Assembly: GCA_020632665.1 (NCBI GenBank)
Contig: JACKFC010000002.1
Coordinates: forward strand, 62,001 to 126,000
From: Deltaproteobacteria bacterium
GTDB lineage: Bacteria; Myxococcota_A; UBA9042
Reading direction: 5' to 3'
Length of the DNA: 64,000 nt
The stretch's first letter is position 1; the number at the start of each line of letters is the position of its first letter. Under the pieces are notes generated by a model that searched no databases, was not told the DNA's origin, and was given only the letters and a program-made list of their open reading frames with translations. This document shows, one piece after another, positions 43,747 through 53,281 of this stretch. A program made the position numbers and the translations under genes.

Positions 43747-45951
43747 ATGACGGACGCCCGCTCCACCCTCGACGCCGCGCTGCAAGCCTCCCACCCGCTG
43801 GTCTGGATCGGCCCGCCGCCGCCTTCGCCCAGTGGCCCGCTCTGCCTCCGCGTCGACGCCGGCCACGCAGGCCCGATCGGGCCCCTCGGCCGCCTGCGCG
43901 ACGAAGCGCTGGCCGCGCTCGGCAGCGATCGGGCGCTGCTCGAGCTCGCCGCGGTGCATCTGCGCGACAACCTCCGCCGCCGCCTGCTCGCCGGTGCGCC
44001 TTCGACCGACGCATTGCGCGACCTCGTTCCGCTGCTCAACCGCCTGCACGAGGCGACTCCGGGCGGTGTCGCGGTCGTCCTCGACCACGTCGACCGCGCC
44101 GGGCCGACGACGCTCGACGCCCTGCGCCGCCTGCTCGACGCCGAGGGCTGGCTGCGTCCGCCGCTGGTCCTCGGTTTTGACGTCGAGCCCGACGGCGAGG
44201 CTGGCCGTGCGCTGATCGCGGCCGTCGTCGGCCGCTACGGTGCGAGCCGACGGATCGATGCGACGGCGGCCGGTGTGAGCGACGATTCCGCGCGCAGCCC
44301 AGACGAGGCAGCGCCCACGACGACGCCGCCGACGGCCGCGTCGGCTGCCGACCTTGCGCCCGCCCAAGCCGACGATCTGCTCGCTGGGCTCGATCCCGAC
44401 GCGCTGCGGGTGCTGCGGGGCGCCGCGGTCGTCGGCGAGCGCTTCGAGCCGGAGCTGGTCGCCGCGTTGCTCGCGACCGACGCCATCGCCGTGCTCGAAG
44501 CGCTGCAACGCGCCGCCGACCGTGGCCTGCGCCTGGACGCCGACGACACCACCTTCGCGCTCGGCGCATCGCTGCGCGAACGGTTGCTCGACGGCCTGCT
44601 GCCACAGCTGCGCAGGGCCTGGGACCACCGGCTCGCAGAGCTGCTGCACACGCCGGCCGCTCCGCTGCCCGCGACGCCATCGGCCGAAGCGGCGCCGGTC
44701 GACACCGCGCCGGCCGTCGCTGCGCTCGACGCAGCAGGCCCCGAGGAAGCTGAGCCCGTCGGAGCTACACCCGCCGACGCTGTGCCCGCCGACGCCGCGC
44801 CGGTCGAAGCCGCGCCGGTCGAAGCCGCGCCGATCGAAGCCGCAACGGTCGCCCCGGCGCCGCCCAATGCCCGTGACGCCGAGCAGGCGCACCGCGCCGC
44901 GCTGCACATGCTGCGGGCCGGGCGACCCGACCTGGCCGCCGAGCGCTTCCTCGCCGCGGCCGAGATCGCCGGCCAGCTCGGCGCCAATGCCGCCGCGGTC
45001 GAGCTGGCCGAAGACGCCGTGCGCAGCCTGCGCCGGGTGCCCGCGACCGGTCGCTACCGCGCCTTGCACCTGCACGCCGCGTTGGCCCGGACCCGGCTGC
45101 TCTGGCGCGCGGCCGGCACCATCCGCGGCGTCGACTTGGACCACGCGCTCGAGGCCGCGGAGGAGATCTCCGCCGCACTCGGTGAGATCGATCCGCTCCC
45201 GCTGCGGGCCGAAGCCGCCGCGCTGGTCGGCGGCATCTGCTTCGACATCGGCGACCGGCCGCACCTGGACCGGGCGCTCGACGCGCTGACCGAGGCGAGC
45301 CGACTCTACGAACGCGGCGGCGAACCTCTCGCGGCCGCCGCGCTGCTCAACGACCAGGCCGCGGTCTGGGTCCGCCTCGGCGATCCGGTCCGCGCCAACT
45401 GGCTGCTCGAGCGCTCGCGGGAGGTCTTCGCCCGCCGCGCCGGCCACGACGCGTCTGCCCGCCGCGAGCTCGCCGAGACCGAGCTGGGGATCGCCCGGTT
45501 GCCGCTGCACGTCGCGGCGCGACCGGGCCAAGCGCAGGCCGCCGCGGAGCGCGCGCTGCAGCTCTGCGAGAGCGCCCACGACCACTTCGACGCCCTCGGC
45601 GATGCGCGCTCCGCGGCGCGCGCCGACGTCGTCGCCGGTCGCTTGCTGCTGCGCGCCGGGCAGACCGATGAAGCCTTGGCCCGCTTGGCGCGGTCGAGCG
45701 AACGAGCCGCCCGCGCCGGCGACCTGCTCGGGGTCGGCGACGCCGCCGCTGCGGCCGCAGAAGCCTTGCTGCGCGCGGCCCGACAGGACGACGCCCTCGA
45801 CGCGCTCGAACGGGCGGTGCAGGCTCACCGCGGCGCCGGCTCCTCGCACGGCCTCGATCGCGACCGCGAGCTGCTCACCGCCTTCGCAAACGACGCATCG
45901 CTGCCGGAACAGGCCGCGTCCCGCGTCCAGAACCTTCGGAGAATGCTATGA
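43747..45951 (+). CDS. large TPR-type helical-repeat protein
   Basis: 734 residues; ATG with GGAGG upstream. Residues 1-160 look like a degenerate NTPase domain (HPLVWIGPPPPSP where Walker A should be, VAVVLDHVDRAGPTTLDAL like Walker B), without the P-loop Lys. An Ala/Pro-rich linker with tandem repeats spans about 310-380. Residues about 385-720 are TPR-like helix pairs (AALHMLRAGRPDLAAERFLAAAEIAGQ, ALARLARSSERAARAGDLLGVGDAA). It resembles the helical half of AAA/TPR signalling proteins with the ATPase decayed. It overlaps the next gene (ATGA), so the two are translationally coupled. Confidence 0.75.
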   Translation: MTDARSTLDAALQASHPLVWIGPPPPSPSGPLCLRVDAGHAGPIGPLGRLRDEALAALGSDRALLELAAVHLRDNLRRRLLAGAPSTDALRDLVPLLNRLHEATPGGVAVVLDHVDRAGPTTLDALRRLLDAEGWLRPPLVLGFDVEPDGEAGRALIAAVVGRYGASRRIDATAAGVSDDSARSPDEAAPTTTPPTAASAADLAPAQADDLLAGLDPDALRVLRGAAVVGERFEPELVAALLATDAIAVLEALQRAADRGLRLDADDTTFALGASLRERLLDGLLPQLRRAWDHRLAELLHTPAAPLPATPSAEAAPVDTAPAVAALDAAGPEEAEPVGATPADAVPADAAPVEAAPVEAAPIEAATVAPAPPNARDAEQAHRAALHMLRAGRPDLAAERFLAAAEIAGQLGANAAAVELAEDAVRSLRRVPATGRYRALHLHAALARTRLLWRAAGTIRGVDLDHALEAAEEISAALGEIDPLPLRAEAAALVGGICFDIGDRPHLDRALDALTEASRLYERGGEPLAAAALLNDQAAVWVRLGDPVRANWLLERSREVFARRAGHDASARRELAETELGIARLPLHVAARPGQAQAAAERALQLCESAHDHFDALGDARSAARADVVAGRLLLRAGQTDEALARLARSSERAARAGDLLGVGDAAAAAAEALLRAARQDDALDALERAVQAHRGAGSSHGLDRDRELLTAFANDASLPEQAASRVQNLRRML
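44794..44838. repeat. 15-bp tandem repeat in the TPR gene linker
   Basis: GCCGCGCCGGTCGAA twice exactly and once with one change, encoding AAPVE units in the Ala/Pro linker. In frame. Confidence 0.9.
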
Positions 45952-46811
45952 AGATCGCCCTCATCGGCACTGGCCTGCTCGGCAGCGGGATGGTGCAGAA
46001 CCTGCGCGCCAAAGGGCACGAAGTGCGGGTCTGGAACCGGACCGCCAGCAAGGCCGCCGCGCTGCAGGAGCACGGCGCCAGCGTCGCCGCGTCTCCGGCC
46101 GACGCCGTCCAGGGCGCCGAGCGCGTCCACCTGGTGCTGACCGCAGACGACGCGGTCGACGCCGTCCTCGCTGCTGCGGGCGAGGCCATCGGCGCCGGCG
46201 TCCCGGTCTTCGACCACAGCACCAACCTGCCCGAGCGGGTCGCGGCGCGGACGGCCGAGCTGCACGCACGCGGCATCCGCTACCTGCACGCGCCCGTGTT
46301 CATGGCCCCGGCCAACGCCCGCGACGCGACGGGGTTGATGCTGCTGGCCGCGGGCGACGACGACGCCGCGATGGCCGAGCCGCTCCTGGCCGAGATGACC
46401 GGCAAGGTCTGGTATGTCGGCGAGCGGGCCGACCTGGCCGCCATCTACAAGCTGCTCGGCAACGCGCTGCTGGTCAGCCTCTCCGGCGCCTTCGGCGACC
46501 TCTTCGCGATGGGCGCCGAGCAAGGCCTCTCGGCCGACGACGTGCTGGCGATGTTCGAGGTCTGGCGGCCGGGCGGGATGCTGCCGTATTTCGGCAAGCG
46601 GGTCGCCGCCAAGGGCACCAATCCGGTGAGCTGGGAGCTGCAGACGGCGCGCAAGGACGTGCGCCTGATGATCGAGAGCGCCGGCGGACCCGACGGCCTG
46701 GTCGTGCTGCCGGCGTTGGCCGCGGCCATGGATCGCGCCATCGCCGCGGGCCACGCGCAGACCGACTACGCCGTCTACGCCTGGCCGCGCGCGACCCTGC
46801 CCTCGGATTGA
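45948..46811 (+). CDS. NAD(P)-dependent 3-hydroxyisobutyrate-dehydrogenase-family oxidoreductase
   Basis: 287 residues, typical length. Rossmann motif MKIALIGTGLLGSGM (GxGxxG), VRVWNRTASKAAAL for NADP choice (Asn-Arg-Thr after the second strand), substrate-loop FDHSTNLPERVAART, HAPVFMAPANARDATGL in place of the canonical DAPVSGG, and the catalytic Lys in IYKLLGNALLV. The family includes beta-hydroxyacid dehydrogenases, GLYR-type succinic semialdehyde reductases and imine reductases. The altered DAPVSGG loop means the substrate cannot be named. It overlaps the TPR gene stop and precedes the CotH gene by 30 nt. Confidence 0.88.
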   Translation: MKIALIGTGLLGSGMVQNLRAKGHEVRVWNRTASKAAALQEHGASVAASPADAVQGAERVHLVLTADDAVDAVLAAAGEAIGAGVPVFDHSTNLPERVAARTAELHARGIRYLHAPVFMAPANARDATGLMLLAAGDDDAAMAEPLLAEMTGKVWYVGERADLAAIYKLLGNALLVSLSGAFGDLFAMGAEQGLSADDVLAMFEVWRPGGMLPYFGKRVAAKGTNPVSWELQTARKDVRLMIESAGGPDGLVVLPALAAAMDRAIAAGHAQTDYAVYAWPRATLPSD

Positions 46812-46841
46812 CGCGATCAGGGCACCGTGTAGCCTGCCGAC

Positions 46842-48551
46842 ATGAAGCCGCTCGCCGCCATCGTGACCCCCGCCCTGGCGCCACTCGCGCGGGGGCACAT
46901 TCTCCCTCTCCTGCTCTCGGCCCTGCTCGCCGCCACTGGCTGCGGCAACGACGCCGAGCCGGCCGGAAGTGACGCCGACGCCGTTGTTGCAGGGGACGGC
47001 AGCGCCAGCGACGCGCTGCTCGTCTTCGAATATTCCGACGCCACCAGCGACGGCAACGTCGCCTGGAAGGATAGCTTCGCCACGCTTTCGACCTGCACGC
47101 CGCCGGCCGGTGGCTTCGTCGCGCCGAAGCTGGAGGAGCAGAAGGGGACGCTGCGCCTGCTGCCGAGCGCGGTGGCGACGCCGATCGGTGCGGTCGAGCG
47201 GGTCGAGATCGCCGCCTTCGGCAGCGACGGCAAGCTCGACACCAAGGCTGCGGGGCAACCTGCGCTGGTCGGCGAGACCGGCCTCGCGGTGGTCGAGGTC
47301 GGGCCGATGGTCGAGGGCGTCGCCGTCGCCAAGGTTCGGGTCGACGTCGCCGGGCCGACCAAGCTGACCGCGACGCTGGGCGCCGACACGACCTCGCTCT
47401 CGCTGCACGGCTACGAGGCCAAGCTGCCGCTGGTCGAGATGAAGCTCTCCGAGGCGAACCTCGCGGCGATCCTCGCCGAGCCGCAGGAGAAGATCTGGGT
47501 CCCGGCCGAGCTCTCGGTCGACGGTACCGTCTACCAGGCCAAGGCGCGGCTGCACGGCGGATCGTCGCGCTATTACGACAAGGAGAGCTTCCGGATCGAC
47601 CTCGAGGGCGGCAAGAAGCTGCCCGACGGCCGGCGCAAGCTCATCTACCGCGCCGAGTACGTCGACAAGACCTTGTTGCGCAACGCGCTCGCGCTCGACT
47701 TCATCCGCGGCGCGACGCCGCTGCCGGTCTCGGACGACCGCTTCGTCCACTTCCGCATCAACGAGCGGTATTGGGGCGTGATGCACGAGGTCGAGCGGGT
47801 CGATCGCGACTTCCTCGCCAAGCGTGGCCTCGAGCCGGACGGCAGCCTCTACGAGGCCGATCCTCCGCTCGAATTCAGCAGCCCGGGCGGCAATTTCACC
47901 CCGCTACCCGACCTCGAGCGCTACCGCACCGTCTACCAGCACCACGCCGGGCCATGGGAGCACGACGACCTCATCGTCTTCATCGCCGACTTCCTGCAGC
48001 GGCCCGAGAGCGAGATCAGCGCCGACCTCGATCGCGTCGTCGCGGTCGACGAGATCCTCGCCTACCTCGCGACCATGGTGGTGCTGCAGAACCAGGACAT
48101 GATCCGGAAGAACTACTATTTCTACCGGCCTGTCGCCGGCGCCGACCGCCGCTGGCGCTTCATCCCGTGGGACCTCGACATCACCTTCGGCCACCTCTGG
48201 ACCGAGGAAAACGACATCCTCGACGAGGATATCTTCCACGACGGCGAACCCCTGGTCGGCAAGAACTTCGGTCACCCGTACTACAACGAGCTGATCGACC
48301 ATATCTACACCCAGCCGGTGCTGCTGGCCCGCCTGCGCGCCTTCGTCCAGCACCTGATCGACGGGCCGTTCCGCTCGGAGGTCCTCTCGCCGCGGATCGA
48401 CGCGCTGGCCTGCCAGATCGGCGCCGACCTGGTCATCGACCCGCAGAAACGCGCCGAGAACGACGAGCTCGCCCAACGCGCGCAAGAGCTCAAGGATTAC
48501 GTCGCGGCGCGTCGCACCTGGCTGCAGACCTGGCTGAACGAGGCCCCTTGA
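46842..48551 (+). CDS. CotH-family kinase-like lipoprotein
   Basis: 569 residues. Signal with lipobox LLSALLAATGC (Cys34), an acidic linker, a beta-sandwich region (about 60-195), then the CotH domain: ARLHGGSSRYYDKESFRIDL (G-loop-like and Lys/Arg region), RAEYVDKTLLRNALALDFI, FRINERYWGVMHEVERVDRDFL, LAYLATMVVLQNQDMIRKNYYFY and the metal-binding IPWDLDITFG. CotH proteins are atypical protein kinases that phosphorylate secreted or coat proteins. This one is outside the cytosol and lipid-anchored, so its targets may be envelope proteins such as the giants here. First gene of a packed five-gene run. Confidence 0.9.
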   Translation: MKPLAAIVTPALAPLARGHILPLLLSALLAATGCGNDAEPAGSDADAVVAGDGSASDALLVFEYSDATSDGNVAWKDSFATLSTCTPPAGGFVAPKLEEQKGTLRLLPSAVATPIGAVERVEIAAFGSDGKLDTKAAGQPALVGETGLAVVEVGPMVEGVAVAKVRVDVAGPTKLTATLGADTTSLSLHGYEAKLPLVEMKLSEANLAAILAEPQEKIWVPAELSVDGTVYQAKARLHGGSSRYYDKESFRIDLEGGKKLPDGRRKLIYRAEYVDKTLLRNALALDFIRGATPLPVSDDRFVHFRINERYWGVMHEVERVDRDFLAKRGLEPDGSLYEADPPLEFSSPGGNFTPLPDLERYRTVYQHHAGPWEHDDLIVFIADFLQRPESEISADLDRVVAVDEILAYLATMVVLQNQDMIRKNYYFYRPVAGADRRWRFIPWDLDITFGHLWTEENDILDEDIFHDGEPLVGKNFGHPYYNELIDHIYTQPVLLARLRAFVQHLIDGPFRSEVLSPRIDALACQIGADLVIDPQKRAENDELAQRAQELKDYVAARRTWLQTWLNEAP

Positions 48552-49516
48552 TCGACGGCCTCGGCGCGGCCGGGTGGCGGGTCGAGCGCCGCGCACAGTG
48601 CGCCTGGGCGACGCTCCCGGCACGCCGCCCTGCCTTTCATCCCGACGCCCGCAGCGCCATGCTGCTCGACCTCGACGCAGCCGCGTTGCCGCCCCTGCTG
48701 CCGACCCTCACGGCGCTCGCCGCCGCGCAGACCCCGACCGGGCGCGACCTGATGCTCTGCCTCGCCGCCGAGGGCGCCAGCGCCGCCGACCTCGCCGACC
48801 GAGCGCCGCTGCACCGCGTCGCCGTCATCGTGGATCAGGGTGGTCGTCGCGTCGCCGAACGCGTCGAGATCGACGCCACCCGCCGAGCCGGTGCCCAGCT
48901 CAGGCTGCAGGCCGAGTCGCCGGACGCCTTGCTCCGCGCGCTGCATCCGCTCTGCTGCGGGCCCGCCTCGCCGCTCCGCGCCGACCGCTGCACCGAGGCC
49001 GCGCTCGACGCCGCGCTCGCCGACGCGGGCCTGGGCGCCGCGGCCTTGCGCCAGGGCCTATTCCGCGCCGCGACCCACGACGCCGCGCTGCGTCGCCTGC
49101 CGCTGCCGCCACATTGGGCCGGCTGGCTCGGCCGCGACCGGGTCGAGATCGCCGCGCTCCGCGGCGGCACGGCCGCCACCAACGAGGCCACGCTGCACCT
49201 CGCCCTCGCCATCGACTCCGACCCCGAGCCATGGCTCGCCGCGGCCGCACAGGGCGCCCCGACCGGCGTGACGCTGCGCTGCGTGCGCCGCTGGTCGCGC
49301 CGCGAGCAGCCGGTCGACGGCGCTTGGGCCAACTCCGTGCGCGCCGCCGTCCGCTCCGCCACCACGGGCACACAGGTGGTGCTGGTGCCGCGCTTCGACC
49401 CGCCCGCCGGCCTCGCCGACGCTGCGCCCGAGGTCCCGCGCTACGGTGTGCTCGGCGCGCTGCACGAGCCGCAGACGCTGCAGGCCGCGCTCGCCACGCT
49501 CTTGGTGGAGGGCTAG
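48548..49516 (+). CDS. unknown protein in the CotH-transglutaminase operon
   Basis: 322 residues from a TTG overlapping the CotH stop (TTGA). No signal peptide, no membrane helix. Ala/Leu/Arg-rich alpha/beta protein with segments AMLLDLDAAALPPLLPTLTAL, HRVAVIVDQGGRRVAERVEID, VTLRCVRRWSRREQ and TGTQVVLVPRFDPPAG. The first strand-turn (GWRVERRAQCAWATLP) suggests a small ligand-binding fold. Not recognised. Translational coupling on both sides argues that it works with the kinase or the transglutaminase. Confidence 0.6.
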   Translation: MIDGLGAAGWRVERRAQCAWATLPARRPAFHPDARSAMLLDLDAAALPPLLPTLTALAAAQTPTGRDLMLCLAAEGASAADLADRAPLHRVAVIVDQGGRRVAERVEIDATRRAGAQLRLQAESPDALLRALHPLCCGPASPLRADRCTEAALDAALADAGLGAAALRQGLFRAATHDAALRRLPLPPHWAGWLGRDRVEIAALRGGTAATNEATLHLALAIDSDPEPWLAAAAQGAPTGVTLRCVRRWSRREQPVDGAWANSVRAAVRSATTGTQVVLVPRFDPPAGLADAAPEVPRYGVLGALHEPQTLQAALATLLVEG

Positions 49517-49519
49517 ATC

Positions 49520-52500
49520 GTGGTCGTCCGTCGCGCGTCTGTGCCCGGGATGCGGTTGTCGATCCTGCTGCTTCTGTCATTGCTGCTCCCGCCGACGCTG
49601 GGCTCATCGACCGTGTACGCGCAGGCCGCCGACGCTGGCCGCCGTGCGCGGGAATTCGACGAGGCCTCCGTGCGAGCGCGGCAGCTCACCGCGGGTGGCA
49701 ACGACGGCACCGCCGCGGCTGCTGTTGGTCGTCTCGGTGAGCTGCTGACGCTGCTCGGTGCGCCGGCGATCGACGCTGCCCTGCGCGCGGCGGAGGCCGC
49801 CTTGCCGGCGGCGAAGCGCAAGCCGCTGGACGCCGCCGCCTCGACTCTCGCCACCGCCCTGCGCGCGCTGATCCGCGAGCGCCTCGGCGGCGCCGCCGGC
49901 AGCAACGACGCGGACTGTGCCGTCGAGCAGAAACCTGCGCCGACGCCGCAGGGCTGGGTCCTCCTCGGTCCCTTCGAGGGCAGCGACGCCTCTGCCTTCG
50001 GCCGTGATTCCACCTTCGAACGCAGCGTCGCCGCGGCGCGGCCGGGCCTGGGCCGAGATGGCGCCATCAAGCCGCAGCTGCTCGGCGACGGGCCTGCCGC
50101 GTTGCGCGAGCTGCACGCCCACCTCGGCCCAGGCGATGGCGCCGTCGTCCTGCTCGAGCGTTGGCTGCAGGTCGAGCGTCCGACCACGCTGCGGCTGCGG
50201 CTCGGGGCCCTGGGGCCGGCGACGCTGCGGGTCGGCGCGGAGGTGGCGCTGCGCTTGGTCGCGACGACGGCGCCGCGACCCCTGGCGGCGCGGGTCGAGC
50301 GCGAGGTGACGCTGCCTGCTGGCCGCCACCGCTTGCTGCTGAAGTTGGCCGACGTCCGCGGTGCGCTGGCCGCCGATCTCGATTGGACCGTGGTCCGTGG
50401 TGCGCCTCCGTTGGCGATCGCCCGGCCGGCGAAGGTCGAGGCCGCAGCCAAGCCGACGTTCGCGCCGCTGCTGCCGCCGCCCTGGTTGAACCGCTGGCTC
50501 GCCGCAGAAGGCAAAGCCCAGCCGGCGGCCGACGCCGCGCTCGCCGCGCTCGTGCGCCTGGACTGGCCCTTCGCGAGCTACGGCGAGCAGGTGGCCGAAC
50601 AGGTGCGGTCGCGGCTGGAGCGGGCGGCCGCGAGCGGATCGGTCGGTCCGACACTGGCCTTGGCCGAGCAGAAGGCCGAGCCGGCCGACCGGCGGGCGCG
50701 ATGCGAGGCCGCGCTCGCCGCGGAGGGGCAGGACGAGACGTCGTCGCTGCAGCGCTGCGTGGTCGAGACGCTCGAGCCGGGCCCGGCGGACGCGCGCTGG
50801 CGTGGATCGCTGGCCGGCGACGAGGCGCGCAGCGTGGCCTCGCGGCTGCTGCGGGTCGACCTCTGGCTGCGGCTCGGCGGCGACGACGCTGCGTGGAAGC
50901 TGACCCGAGACGCGGTCCCCGCGCTCGGCGCGGCCGTGGCGTTGCACGAGTTGCAGGGGCGCCTCTGCGCTGCGCGCGACGATCTGCACGGCGCGGCACG
51001 GGCGCTCGGCGCTGCGGCGGCGCTCGAGCCCGGCCATGCGCAGCGGCAGCTCGCGTGGTTGGTCGCGGTGGCCAACGCCGGGGACCTCGGCGCGTTGCGC
51101 AAGGCGGTCGGCGTCGTGCGTGCGCGTACTGGCGACCCTGCGGCCGGTGCGGTGATCTGGGCGCGCGCCCTGCACGACGCCGGCGACCACGAAGCCGCCG
51201 CCGCCGCGCTCGCTGCAGCCCCGGCCGGCTTGCTCGCGACCGTGGAGCTGCGCGCCAAGATCGCCGAGGCGCGGGGCGACCGCGCCGCCGCCGAAGCCGC
51301 GCTGCGCGAGGCGGTGCGTCGGGCCCCGGCGCGCCGCGACCTGCGCGCTCGGCTCGAGCGCCTGCAGCCGACGCAGAGCGCCTCCGACCTCGCCGGCGAG
51401 GACCTGCTGCAGCGCGCCCGGCGCTTGACCGAGGCGCCGATCCCGAGCGCCGCGATGACCACGGCGCTGCGCAAGATCCGGGTCCACGAGCAGGCAGCCG
51501 GCCGCGGCCAGCGCTACGAGGGCGAGATCTTCGTGGTCGGCAAGGACGGCCCGCGCAGCCACCGCATCGAGCTCGACTACGTCCCCGGCCAAGCCACGGT
51601 CGAGGTGCTCCGGGCGCAGATCTTGCGCCGCGACGGCAGCTCGGTGCGCGCCGTCGACACCGGCCTGGACCGCATCGCCGAAGCCGGAACGGGCCTGTAC
51701 TACGACCTCGAAGAGCGGTGGCTCGCCTTCCGCGACCTCGAGGCCGGCGACGTCCTGGTCGTCGAGACGCTGCAGCGCGACATCGCGCCCGACCCCTTCC
51801 GCCTGGTCTACGGCGAAGTCTTCCTGCTCGGCGACGACCACCCGGTCCGCGCGCTGGAGATCGAGGTCCACCTCCGCCCCGGCGCGCCGCTGCACCACGC
51901 CGTCTCGGTCGCCGCGGGCTTCGAGGTGCAACGCGGCAAGGCCGAAGACGGCGGCCCCTGGCTGCGCCTGCTCGGCCGCGACCTGCCGGCGGCGAAGGTC
52001 GAGGACGACGGCCCCGGGGCCTCGGCGCTGGTGCCGACGCTGCACGTCAGCGGCTTCGCCTCCTGGGCGGCGGTGGCGGCGTGGTGGTCGGGGCTGCTGC
52101 GGCAGAGCCTGCCGGCGCCCGGTTCCGATCCGACCCTCGCCGCGCTGGCCACGCGCCTCACCGCCGGGGCCGAGGGCGACCAGGCCAAGATCGCGCGGCT
52201 CTACCGCTTCGTCGCCGACGAGATCCGCTACGTCGGCCTGGAATTCGGCGTCCACAGCCTGCGACCCTATCCCGCGACCGAAGTCCTCGCCCGCCGCTTC
52301 GGCGACTGTAAGGACAAGGCGACCCTGCTCGTCGGCCTTCTCGCCGCGGTCGGCATCGAGGCGGAGGTCACCCTGGTCCGCACCCGCCACGCCGGGGGCA
52401 TCGCCGAGAGCATCGTCGGCGGCGGCGAGGGCGCCAGCGTCGCGCTCTTCGACCACGCCATCGTCGCGTTGGTCCAAGGCGGTCGCTTCCTCGATCCGAC

Positions 52501-53281
52501 CGCGCGCCACCACGGCCCCTACGAGCTCCCCGACGGCGACCACGGTGGCCTCGCCCTGCGTGTGCCCTGGGACGGCAAGGCCGACGGTCGCGCCCTGGTC
52601 ACGCTGCCCTGGCCGCAGCCCGACGGCAACGAGCGCGAAGAGCTGCTGCACCTCGAGCTGCAGCCGGACGGCAGCGCCGCGCTCGCCTTCACCCTCCGCC
52701 TCGCCGGCCACGCCGCCGCGCAAGCGCGCGAGCGCCTCGCCGCCGAGGCGACGCAGCAGGAGCGGCTGACCGAAGACCTCTCCCGCCGCTTCCCGGGGCT
52801 GGTCGTCGGCGAAGTCGAGGTGCTCGGCGCCGAGGCCCCGCTCGGTCCGAGCACCCTGACCATCCGCGTCCGCGGCGAGCTGCCCGGGGCCTGCTCGCCC
52901 GCCGCCGATGGCAGCCTGCGCTGCGCACCGCTCGCGCCCCGGACGAGTTGGCGCGCCCGCCTCGCGCCGCAGCAGCCGCGCACCACCCGCCGCCTGCTCG
53001 GCCCGCCCGAGTCCGTCCGCAGCCGCGCCGTGCTGGTGCCGCCCAAAGGTTGGCGGGTGCTGCAGCTGCCGTCGCCGCTGAGCCGCAGCGCGCCCGCGCT
53101 GGGCCTCGGTGCCAACCTGACGGTCGACGCACCCCGCCCCGGGACCGCGGCGCTCGACCTGCGCCTGCGCCGCGAGCGCGCCTGGCAGCAGCCGACCGAG
53201 CTCGCCGCGACCCGGACCTTCGCCGACGCGGTCGACGCCGCGCTGCAGCAGCCCGTCGTGCTCGTGCGGGAGGCGCCATGA
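49520..53281 (+). CDS. exported DUF3857/transglutaminase-like protein, catalytic triad intact
   Basis: 1253 residues; GTG with GGAGG about 7 nt upstream, or ATG ten codons later. Signal peptide LSILLLLSLLLPPTLGSSTVYAQA. A long helical-repeat region (about 330-640) comes before a DUF3857-type beta domain (SHRIELDYVPGQATVEVLRAQIL, GTGLYYDLEERWLAFRDLEAGDVL). The transglutaminase core has the triad Cys930 (RRFGDCKDKATLL), His979 (LFDHAIVAL) and Asp992 (FLDPTARHHG). Bacterial members are presumed to cleave or crosslink peptides outside the cytosol. The next gene overlaps (ATGA) and encodes a paralogue. Confidence 0.85.
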   Translation: MVVRRASVPGMRLSILLLLSLLLPPTLGSSTVYAQAADAGRRAREFDEASVRARQLTAGGNDGTAAAAVGRLGELLTLLGAPAIDAALRAAEAALPAAKRKPLDAAASTLATALRALIRERLGGAAGSNDADCAVEQKPAPTPQGWVLLGPFEGSDASAFGRDSTFERSVAAARPGLGRDGAIKPQLLGDGPAALRELHAHLGPGDGAVVLLERWLQVERPTTLRLRLGALGPATLRVGAEVALRLVATTAPRPLAARVEREVTLPAGRHRLLLKLADVRGALAADLDWTVVRGAPPLAIARPAKVEAAAKPTFAPLLPPPWLNRWLAAEGKAQPAADAALAALVRLDWPFASYGEQVAEQVRSRLERAAASGSVGPTLALAEQKAEPADRRARCEAALAAEGQDETSSLQRCVVETLEPGPADARWRGSLAGDEARSVASRLLRVDLWLRLGGDDAAWKLTRDAVPALGAAVALHELQGRLCAARDDLHGAARALGAAAALEPGHAQRQLAWLVAVANAGDLGALRKAVGVVRARTGDPAAGAVIWARALHDAGDHEAAAAALAAAPAGLLATVELRAKIAEARGDRAAAEAALREAVRRAPARRDLRARLERLQPTQSASDLAGEDLLQRARRLTEAPIPSAAMTTALRKIRVHEQAAGRGQRYEGEIFVVGKDGPRSHRIELDYVPGQATVEVLRAQILRRDGSSVRAVDTGLDRIAEAGTGLYYDLEERWLAFRDLEAGDVLVVETLQRDIAPDPFRLVYGEVFLLGDDHPVRALEIEVHLRPGAPLHHAVSVAAGFEVQRGKAEDGGPWLRLLGRDLPAAKVEDDGPGASALVPTLHVSGFASWAAVAAWWSGLLRQSLPAPGSDPTLAALATRLTAGAEGDQAKIARLYRFVADEIRYVGLEFGVHSLRPYPATEVLARRFGDCKDKATLLVGLLAAVGIEAEVTLVRTRHAGGIAESIVGGGEGASVALFDHAIVALVQGGRFLDPTARHHGPYELPDGDHGGLALRVPWDGKADGRALVTLPWPQPDGNEREELLHLELQPDGSAALAFTLRLAGHAAAQARERLAAEATQQERLTEDLSRRFPGLVVGEVEVLGAEAPLGPSTLTIRVRGELPGACSPAADGSLRCAPLAPRTSWRARLAPQQPRTTRRLLGPPESVRSRAVLVPPKGWRVLQLPSPLSRSAPALGLGANLTVDAPRPGTAALDLRLRRERAWQQPTELAATRTFADAVDAALQQPVVLVREAP

